Source of the DNA: Erysipelotrichaceae bacterium
GTDB taxonomy: Bacteria; Bacillota_I; Bacilli_A; Erysipelotrichales; Erysipelotrichaceae
Direction: 5' to 3'
DNA: 5,098 nucleotides
Assembly: GCA_003446295.1 (NCBI GenBank)
Contig: DMBB01000121.1
Coordinates: forward strand, 1-5,098
Position 1 is the stretch's first letter; every line of letters begins with the position of its first letter. A program made the translations under genes and the position numbers. The notes beneath the pieces were generated by a model. It was not told the DNA's origin. It made no database searches and worked only from the letters and a program-made list of their open reading frames with translations. This document shows positions 1 to 5,098 of the stretch, piece by piece.

Positions 1-105
1 GCACAGGGTAAAGTAACAGCAGTTAAAGCAACGGATAAACCTGTCACTGTCACAGTAACAACAGAAGACGGTTCATACACGGCAACATGTGAAGTAACTG
101 TAACG
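1..105 (+). other. C-terminal half of a Big_2 (bacterial Ig-like) domain
   Basis: Residues 1-35 begin AQGKVTAVKATDKPVTVTVT and end TATCEVTV. This is the usual Big_2 ending: a 'G-x-VTAV' turn, then alternating hydrophobic strands, then 'xCxVTV'. The first half of the domain is outside the window. It shows that the coding frame extends upstream and that at least one Ig-like spacer precedes the first leucine-rich module. Confidence 0.8.
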
Positions 106-3100
106 ACAGCTGAACATGTTTCCGATGAATGGCTCAAAGCATTCCTGTATACAGTGAATGAAGAAGAAGGCACTGTCACATTAAATACACTTGATTCAAA
201 GAATGTAGTGGAAGACATTGTCGTATATAATCATGCAAATATTGACGGAAAAGAATACCAGGTAGTTCTCACGCCACATAGTTTCCACGATGAAAATCAC
301 AAACATGTTGGCGGTGAAGACACCGGCGGCGGAACCATTGGTGAAAACTATACGACCAAGTCGATCACATTTGCAGAAAAGATAAAACTTCCTTCAAGTC
401 CTATCAGTATTTTTGAAGGTTTGCATGAACTGACTTACCTGGATATCAGGAAAGCAGATACAACGGGACTTACTGATATGGACAACATGTTTATAGCATG
501 TGAATCCTTGAAATCACTGGATCTGTCCGGATTTGATACAAGTTCAGTTACATCAATGTCCGGTATGTTTACTTGGTGCAAATCATTGACTGATGTAGAT
601 CTGTCATCATTTGATACAAGCAATGTGACATATATGGGCGGTATGTTTGCGTCCTGCGAATCACTTACCAGCGTGGATGTATCGGGCTTTGATACATCAA
701 AAGTCCAGTACATGGAATCAATGTTTGGAAACTGTCGCTCACTAACCGAACTTGATCTGTCGTCATTTGATACAAGCAAAGTCTGGTTAATGCATAATAT
801 GTTTTACAACTGCAGTTCTTTGAAGACATTGGATATCAGCAGTTTTGATCTAAGCAGAGTAAGGGAATCGAAAAATATTAAAGATTTCCTTTCCAAAACA
901 TCTTCACTTTCAGAACTCAAAGCACCTGCAGCATATGGGAATAATGTCATCCCTCTGACCAAGACCATGTACTACCTGAAAGATGGTAAGGCAGTATCTA
1001 CAGACAGCATCTCCTCCGAGGTCGGTTCAAAAACATATCTTGTAACAGATCTCAGTAAACTCGTTGTAACTGATGAGCTTGAACTGAACAGTTATGAAGA
1101 GACATTAATTCCTGGTCAGACGTTCGAGCTGGATGCGATATTCGAAAATGATGATGCAGTACCGACTGACCTCGTGTTTACTAGCAGTGATACAGCTGTC
1201 GCATCAGTAAATGCGAATGGTGTCATTACAGCCAATGGCGGCGGAGATGCAGTCATCCTGGTTTCAAGCGCAAGCCATTCAGCATCTGCAGAATGTCTGG
1301 TCCATGTTGATGATACATATTATGATTTCAAGATTGCATTCGACACGGGACTGGATGATGAAGAAATTGAGCATGGACGTATCGTTATCAGGAAATACAT
1401 AGGCAGTGATGCTGAAGTGGGTATACCGGAAGAGATCAACGGTTATCCTGTTGAGTTCATTGATTATGAAGCATTTAAAGACAATAAAACACTTGTGAAA
1501 GTGGTTGTTCCCTCTACAGTAACAGATATCTACAGAAATGCGTTTGAAGGATGTACTTCCCTGAACGAAGTATATCTGAATGAAGGCATACGCTATATTG
1601 ATGACCAGGCTTTCAAAGGCTGCACCTCACTGACAGACTTTGTATTCCCGTCAACATTTGAATCGGCAGGAGAAAAACTCTTCGAAGGATGTACAGCTCT
1701 GGAAGTCATCATGCTGAATGACAATCTTGAAACGATAAGCAAGGGAATGTTTGCCGGCATGAAATCTGCAGTTGAGATTTCTGTACCTGCAAGTGTGAAG
1801 GTGATCGAAGAAAACGCATTTGCGGACAGTGATATCGTCTCGATCGAATTTGAAGGAGATGATATTGAAACGATCGGTGCGTATGCATTCAGGAATTGCA
1901 ATAACCTTGAAGTACTGCATGTTCCTTCAGTTGAAGTAATCCCGGCAGGATTCTTCAGCGGAACAGGACTGAAAGAAGTATCTATACCTGAATCTGTTAA
2001 AGAGATTAAGGAAACAGCATTCCAGGGAGCAGTCAGCCTGCAGACGGTACGCTATGCCGGAAACAAAGAAGGATGGGACGAGATCAGCATCGGATCGGAG
2101 AATGATCCTCTGCTGAATGCCTATCTGATCTGTGAAGACGGCCTGGTACCGGTACAGTCTATTACACTGCTTCCGGAAGAGATCTGGATCAAAGAAGGCA
2201 GCTCATTTGCCATTGAGACAGAATTCTCGCCTGCTCAGACAACATATCAGGATGTTATCTGGGAGTTTGATGAAGAACATCTGACATATGAAGACGGAAT
2301 CTTCACGGCAGCGAAGAAGGGCTCTTATGAAGGGACAATCACAGCGGTATCCGCAGAGAACAAAGATATCTCTGCTGAGTGCTCCGTGAGGATCGTGGGA
2401 GATGATGAACTGTATCCTCTGACACCTCATATGATCAAACTGCCGGTAGGTGCATCTTTCCAGATGGAAATGTATGATCCGAATTCACTGCTCGACAGCA
2501 CATATGTATCCTGGGAATCTTCTGATGAAGAACTTGCAGTAGTAGATGACCATGGACTGGTAACAGTGAAAGGATATGGTGTACTGAAGATCACACTGAC
2601 AGTACATGATGAAATCACATATTCCTGGGATGTCTGGACTGAAAATCAGTGTTCTATCTATAACGGATTTGTATATAGTGGATCAACGATCCTCGGGTAT
2701 GTGGGTACAGACACAGATGTTACAGTTCCGAGTGTGATCAATGGAGCAACGATCACAGCGATTGCTCAAATTGCATTTGATTCCAACGAACGCCTGGTAT
2801 CCGTCACAGTTCCTGATACTGTTAAGAATATCGGTATGGGTGCGTTTGAATCGTGTCCGAATTTGAGAACTGTCAAGCTTCCTGAAGGACTGACAGAGCT
2901 TCAGCAGGGACTGTTCATGTACTGCAGCTCCCTGAAGAAGATCGATCTGCCTGATTCATTAACAGAGATCGGACCTGCAGCATTCTCGGATTCAGGCCTT
3001 ACGGAGATCGACATTCCGGAATCAGTTGAATCGATCGGTATGTCTGCATTTGCCGGATGTACAGAACTGGAGAAGGTGACAATTCATTCCGGATTAGCAA

Positions 3101-5040
3101 GAATTGCAAGCTATGCTTTCCGTGGCTGCAATAAAGTTACAGAACTTGATCTGCCGCTGAGTCTTACAAAGATCGGAGATGCCGTATTCGGAGACTACGA
3201 CAATACAATGACGGTCAATTATGCAGGATCAAGAGCTGACTGGAACAACATCAAAATCGGCTATGATAATGAAAGCTGGCTGAAGAATATTGTCTGTGCA
3301 ATCAGAGGAATTACGATCGAACCGATCGATTCCATGGTCTATACAGGAAGCGCTTTGAAACCGAAAGTTACGATCTATGATGATGGTGCTCTGCTCAAAG
3401 CAGGAACTCATTACACAGTAACATATAAGAACAATACAAAAGCTGCTTCCAAAGACAGTGAAACACCGCCTACAGTCATCATTAAGATGAGGGGCAACTA
3501 CAGCGGAACAGAAACCCGTACATTTGACATTCTTCCCAGGGATATCACTCAGGATGAAGTCACGATCATTTCTGCAAACTATACAGGCACAGTGCAGAAA
3601 GTTTCACCGACAATTACCGATAACAAAAAGACGCTGAAAAAGAATATCGATTACACGCTATCCTATCCGAGTGCCGGAGACTACAAAGAACCCGGAAAGT
3701 ATGAAGTGGCTGCGACAGGCATCGGCAACTACACAGGTACCCGGAAGTTCGAACTGCAGATTGCAAGTGCGGACCAGGTAAATCTGTCGAAAACAACAAT
3801 TACGATTCCGAAATCAAGCTATCCTTACAACAACGGTGCAGCAATTGAACCGGTAGTTACGGTAAAGAGCGGAAGAGTAGTCGTTGATCCGGGCAGGTAC
3901 ACTGTTACGTATACCAACAATACACAGTGCGGAACTGCAACAGTAACTGTTGAGGGCGATGGAATCTATTCTGTAGGAACCAAATCCAAAACATTCAAGA
4001 TCACCGGAACTGCACTGTCAAAGGCAATTGCGGCAAGTGCAGTGAAGAAGACGATCGAAAGAAATGAAACACCTGAGATCCTGGTCAAGAATAAAGCATC
4101 ATTCAACCTGGTTGAAGGAAAGGATTATGAGATCGAATATCCTGACACATCCAAAGCCGGTAAATTGTATGTTCTTGTAAACGGAATCAATGGCTATACC
4201 GGAACTGTGAAGGTTGCAATAACTGTCAATAAGGATTCCCTTGCTAAGACAGCAACGCTCACAGTAGCTGATACAGTTCATGTGAAGTCAGGTGCGAAAC
4301 CTGAAGTGACCGTGAAAGCAACCGACGGAACGATCCTTGTTGAAGGCGTTGACTACACAGTGAAGTACGCCAACAACAAGAAAGCTGCAGAAAAAACTGC
4401 AGCGAAAGCGCCGGCAGTAACGGTGACCGGTATAGGAAACTACACCGGAACACTGACTGCGAAGTTCTCGATCGCTGTCAAGGAACTGACGAACAGCATG
4501 GTTGAATATGCTGCAGACATCAATGCAACCACAAAGAAGGGTGCATTTACTACAACGCTCATGATCAAAGATGCTGATGGTAAGGCTCTAACAGCAAACA
4601 CTGATTACGACATGAAGAATGCGGTATATACCAGAGACGATGTCGTCCTCACAAAGCTGGACACTGTCAATGCCGGTGATGTGATTACAGTCACTGTCAA
4701 CGGAAAAGGCAACTACAATGGAACAGTGAGTGCTCAGTTCAGAGTGACGGAAAAGGTCAATAACATTTCTTCAGTAAAAGTTAAGATCGCAGACAAACAG
4801 TATCTGAACGGAACTCCGGTTACTTTGGATGCAGAAGACTTTACAAGCGCAATGCTGAAGAATGAATCGCTGATTTATGGCGTTGACTATGAAATTGCGG
4901 ATATCAAGTATCCGTATACCAACAATACGAAGAAAGGAACAGCAACTGTCAGGATCCACGGCATCGGTAAATATGCAGGATATGCAACAGTGAAATTCAA
5001 GATCATTGCAAGAGCGATCCAGGAGAACCTGGTACCGTAA
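1..5040 (+). CDS. Giant modular leucine-rich-repeat / Ig-like surface protein, 5' end outside window (C-terminal 1,679 aa)
   Basis: Frame 1 is open from base 1 to the TAA at 5038-5040. The start codon, ribosome site and signal peptide must lie upstream; the GTG at 154 is internal, since codons 1-51 continue a Big_2 domain without a stop. Domains by fragment residue: Big_2 tail 1-35; DUF285 module with 26-residue repeats at 160-289; Big_2 359-436; LRR_5/BspA-like repeats 492-687 plus cap; two Big_2-like domains about 718-880; second LRR_5 repeats 926-1076 plus cap; seven Ig/MBG-like 'GNYTGT' modules 1104-1673; tail QENLVP. BspA-like and DUF285 proteins are known as secreted or surface proteins, several of them binding host proteins, so an adhesin role is inferred, not shown. 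No catalytic motif, transmembrane helix or LPXTG signal is present in this part. Any anchor or wall-binding module would have to be in the missing N-terminus. The gene is directly followed by a terminator, so it is the last or only gene of its transcript. Family assignment is firm; ligand and exact function are unknown. Confidence 0.95.
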   Translation, partial: AQGKVTAVKATDKPVTVTVTTEDGSYTATCEVTVTTAEHVSDEWLKAFLYTVNEEEGTVTLNTLDSKNVVEDIVVYNHANIDGKEYQVVLTPHSFHDENHKHVGGEDTGGGTIGENYTTKSITFAEKIKLPSSPISIFEGLHELTYLDIRKADTTGLTDMDNMFIACESLKSLDLSGFDTSSVTSMSGMFTWCKSLTDVDLSSFDTSNVTYMGGMFASCESLTSVDVSGFDTSKVQYMESMFGNCRSLTELDLSSFDTSKVWLMHNMFYNCSSLKTLDISSFDLSRVRESKNIKDFLSKTSSLSELKAPAAYGNNVIPLTKTMYYLKDGKAVSTDSISSEVGSKTYLVTDLSKLVVTDELELNSYEETLIPGQTFELDAIFENDDAVPTDLVFTSSDTAVASVNANGVITANGGGDAVILVSSASHSASAECLVHVDDTYYDFKIAFDTGLDDEEIEHGRIVIRKYIGSDAEVGIPEEINGYPVEFIDYEAFKDNKTLVKVVVPSTVTDIYRNAFEGCTSLNEVYLNEGIRYIDDQAFKGCTSLTDFVFPSTFESAGEKLFEGCTALEVIMLNDNLETISKGMFAGMKSAVEISVPASVKVIEENAFADSDIVSIEFEGDDIETIGAYAFRNCNNLEVLHVPSVEVIPAGFFSGTGLKEVSIPESVKEIKETAFQGAVSLQTVRYAGNKEGWDEISIGSENDPLLNAYLICEDGLVPVQSITLLPEEIWIKEGSSFAIETEFSPAQTTYQDVIWEFDEEHLTYEDGIFTAAKKGSYEGTITAVSAENKDISAECSVRIVGDDELYPLTPHMIKLPVGASFQMEMYDPNSLLDSTYVSWESSDEELAVVDDHGLVTVKGYGVLKITLTVHDEITYSWDVWTENQCSIYNGFVYSGSTILGYVGTDTDVTVPSVINGATITAIAQIAFDSNERLVSVTVPDTVKNIGMGAFESCPNLRTVKLPEGLTELQQGLFMYCSSLKKIDLPDSLTEIGPAAFSDSGLTEIDIPESVESIGMSAFAGCTELEKVTIHSGLARIASYAFRGCNKVTELDLPLSLTKIGDAVFGDYDNTMTVNYAGSRADWNNIKIGYDNESWLKNIVCAIRGITIEPIDSMVYTGSALKPKVTIYDDGALLKAGTHYTVTYKNNTKAASKDSETPPTVIIKMRGNYSGTETRTFDILPRDITQDEVTIISANYTGTVQKVSPTITDNKKTLKKNIDYTLSYPSAGDYKEPGKYEVAATGIGNYTGTRKFELQIASADQVNLSKTTITIPKSSYPYNNGAAIEPVVTVKSGRVVVDPGRYTVTYTNNTQCGTATVTVEGDGIYSVGTKSKTFKITGTALSKAIAASAVKKTIERNETPEILVKNKASFNLVEGKDYEIEYPDTSKAGKLYVLVNGINGYTGTVKVAITVNKDSLAKTATLTVADTVHVKSGAKPEVTVKATDGTILVEGVDYTVKYANNKKAAEKTAAKAPAVTVTGIGNYTGTLTAKFSIAVKELTNSMVEYAADINATTKKGAFTTTLMIKDADGKALTANTDYDMKNAVYTRDDVVLTKLDTVNAGDVITVTVNGKGNYNGTVSAQFRVTEKVNNISSVKVKIADKQYLNGTPVTLDAEDFTSAMLKNESLIYGVDYEIADIKYPYTNNTKKGTATVRIHGIGKYAGYATVKFKIIARAIQENLVP
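478..867 (+). repeat. Five tandem 26-residue (78-bp) DUF285-type leucine-rich repeats
   Basis: The units start exactly 78 bp apart at 478, 556, 634, 712 and 790. Each follows MxxMFxxCxSLxxLDLSxFDTSxVxx, the signature of DUF285 (Pfam PF03382) and of the 'bacterial surface protein 26-residue repeat' seen in Listeria, lactobacilli, mycoplasmas and gut Firmicutes. The fifth unit decays at its end (FDLSRVRESK). A half-unit cap precedes the array (FEGLHELTYLDIRKADTTGL, from about 415). A C-cap follows at about 901-1050, with the family's 'ELKAP...PLTKTMYYLKDGKAVST' pattern. The Cys at repeat position 8 is kept in all five units and should stack along one face of the solenoid. Expected role: an extracellular binding surface. 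Confidence 0.92.
1075..1308 (+). other. Big_2 Ig-like domain between the DUF285 and first LRR_5 modules
   Basis: Residues 359-436 read ELELNSYEETLIPGQTFELD, then 'LVFTSSDTAVASVNANGVITA', then 'AECLVHV'. The order 'L..G..f.L.a....a...l.ftSSD..VAsVn.nGvItA....a.i......a.C.V.V' is a textbook Big_2 domain. Such domains usually act as rigid spacers or weak adhesion modules in surface proteins. Confidence 0.9.
1474..2061 (+). repeat. First LRR_5 (BspA-like) leucine-rich array, eight 22-23-residue units plus cap start
   Basis: Units begin at Phe codons 1474, 1543, 1612, 1681, 1750, 1819, 1888, 1954 and 2020. The spacing is 69 bp, dropping to 66 bp for the last two full units. The consensus is FxGCtsLxxvxxPxsvxxIxxxA, as in LRR_5 (Pfam PF13306), the fold of Tannerella forsythia BspA. 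The N-cap (about 1318-1473) has 'YIGSDAEVGIPEEINGYPV...I...AF'. The C-cap (2053-2133) has 'YAGNKEGWDEISIG...LLNAYLIC'. Cys in the FxxC position occurs in four of the nine units. Surface binding is the role known for BspA relatives; the ligand here cannot be read from sequence. Confidence 0.92.
2152..2640 (+). other. Two tandem Big_2-like Ig domains between the LRR_5 modules
   Basis: The first (about 2152-2400, residues 718-800) reads VQSITLLPEEIWIKEGSSFA, then 'VIWEFDEEHLTYEDGIFTAAKKG' and 'ISAECSVRIVG'. The second (about 2407-2640, residues 803-880) reads 'ELYPLTPHMIKLPVGASFQMEM', then 'VSWESSDEELAVVDDHGLVTVKGYG' and 'YSWDVW'. Both keep the Big_2 pattern of a central Trp and a 'G-hydrophobic-T' turn. 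The second is more diverged and lacks the usual final C.V.V strand, so its family assignment is less sure. Confidence 0.8.
2776..3228 (+). repeat. Second LRR_5 (BspA-like) leucine-rich array, six units plus cap start
   Basis: Units begin at Phe codons 2776, 2845, 2914, 2983, 3049, 3118 and 3187. All are 69 bp except the fourth, which is 66 bp (FSDSGLTEIDIPESVESIG). Typical units are FESCPNLRTVKLPEGLTELQ and FAGCTELEKVTIHSGLARIA. The N-cap (about 2653-2775) has 'YNGFVYSGSTILGYVGTDTDVTVPSVINGATITAIAQIAF' features: 'GYVGTD', 'VPSVING' and 'AIAQIAF'. The C-cap (3214-3300) has 'YAGSRADWNNIKIG' and 'LKNIVC'. This module is shorter than the first and regular enough to look intact. It probably forms a second independent solenoid. 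Confidence 0.92.
3310..5019 (+). repeat. Array of seven degenerate Ig/MBG-like modules with GNYTGT motifs
   Basis: Approximate unit boundaries are 3310-3549, 3550-3774, 3775-4011, 4012-4236, 4237-4485, 4486-4758 and 4759-5019. The shared pattern is 'YxGxxxxPxVTVxxxxxxLxxGxDYTVxYxNNxKaGtAtVtVxGxGNYtGTxxxxFxI'. The final motif is seen as GNYSGT, GNYTGT, DGIYSVGT, NGYTGT, GNYTGT, GNYNGT and GKYAGY. Such modules are common at the C-termini of large Firmicutes surface proteins and resemble MBG/YDG-type Ig-like folds, but I cannot assign the exact Pfam family by eye. They are rich in Thr, Lys, Val and Ala. The only Cys is in unit three (NNTQCGTATV), in contrast to the Cys-containing leucine-rich part. 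The likely role is a stalk, or a glycan- or protein-binding tail. Confidence 0.8.
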
Positions 5041-5050
5041 AACAACAAAC

Positions 5051-5079
5051 AGAGGATGGATGAAAACCCATCCTCTTTT
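5051..5079 (+). terminator. Rho-independent terminator of the surface-protein gene
   Basis: A perfect 9-bp stem, AGAGGATGG (5051-5059) with CCATCCTCT (5068-5076), closes an 8-base loop and runs into TTTT (5076-5079), ten bases after the TAA. The T-tract is short. On the opposite strand the same stem is followed by GTTTGTTGTTTT, so weak two-way termination is possible. Confidence 0.85.
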
Positions 5080-5098
5080 GTGCGACGGGCAGTCGCAC
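5080..5098. other. Second perfect hairpin directly after the terminator
   Basis: GTGCGAC (5080-5086) pairs perfectly with GTCGCAC (5092-5098) around a 5-base loop, GGGCA. It starts at the first base after the terminator's T-run and ends at the last base of the window, so any following T-tract cannot be seen. It could be a back-up terminator, the terminator of a convergent gene, or part of a repeat element. The inverted repeat itself is certain; its function is not. Confidence 0.55.

Noticed and set aside
435..779. Minus-strand open frame of 114 codons opposite the DUF285 repeats
   Set aside because: It is the reverse reading of the 78-bp repeats; its own internal repetition (LVSNDDRSS-type units) simply mirrors FDTS/LDLS codons. 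It has no separate support as a gene.
478..867. Regularly spaced repeats as a possible CRISPR array
   Set aside because: The 78-bp period equals 26 codons, the repeats are diverged at DNA level with no unique spacers, and the period matches a known protein repeat.
1211..4959. Ten other open frames of 60-102 codons, one on + (1211-1402) and the rest on the minus strand
   Set aside because: All lie inside the long coding frame, have odd compositions (Ser-, Cys- and Phe-rich) and show no domain resemblance. The main frame is continuous and well matched to known families throughout.
3310..5019. Possible intramolecular isopeptide (Lys-Asn) cross-links in the C-terminal modules
   Set aside because: Lys, Asn and Asp are abundant near the 'DYTVxYxNN' segment, but no canonical Lys/Asn plus catalytic Glu/Asp arrangement can be established from sequence by eye.
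154..5040. Mycoplasma origin, because DUF285 was first named from mycoplasmas
   Set aside because: GC is well above mycoplasma levels, all Trp codons seen are TGG with no in-frame TGA, and LRR_5 plus Big_2 architecture is more typical of Firmicutes surface proteins.

Overview
The window is almost entirely one very large open reading frame on the + strand. It is already open at base 1 and stops with TAA at 5038-5040. It encodes the C-terminal 1,679 residues of a giant modular extracellular protein whose start lies upstream. Residue numbers below count from the first codon of the window (residue = (position+2)/3). A GTG at 154 looks like a start but is an internal Val codon, because the same frame upstream encodes the end of a bacterial Ig-like (Big_2) domain. 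After the stop there is a clear intrinsic terminator and a second perfect hairpin that reaches the last base.

The protein layout is: Big_2 tail (1-105); DUF285-type leucine-rich module made of 26-residue repeats with N- and C-terminal caps (about 115-1065); Big_2 (about 1075-1308); first LRR_5/BspA-like leucine-rich module (about 1318-2133); two tandem Big_2-like domains (about 2152-2640); second LRR_5/BspA-like module (about 2653-3300); and an array of seven degenerate 75-91-residue Ig/MBG-like modules with 'GNYTGT'-type motifs (3310-5019). It ends with a six-residue tail and no visible anchor. Two different leucine-rich families are therefore mounted on one polypeptide, spaced by Ig-like domains and followed by a long beta-rich array.

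The organism is probably a low- to mid-GC Gram-positive (Bacillota), such as a gut or oral Erysipelotrichales or Clostridia member. This is inferred from the architecture, which is typical of their large surface proteins, from the moderate GC, and from the short hairpin-plus-T terminator. The sequence does not fix the genus. The likely role, by analogy with BspA-family and DUF285 proteins, is adhesion to host or microbial ligands at the cell surface. No enzymatic motif is visible.

No other gene, RNA gene, mobile element or CRISPR array is supported. I do not see a convincing new multi-gene system here. The points worth a second look are the mosaic architecture, the internal duplication patterns, the composition shift in the DUF285 part, the absent C-terminal anchor and the double hairpin at the 3' end.
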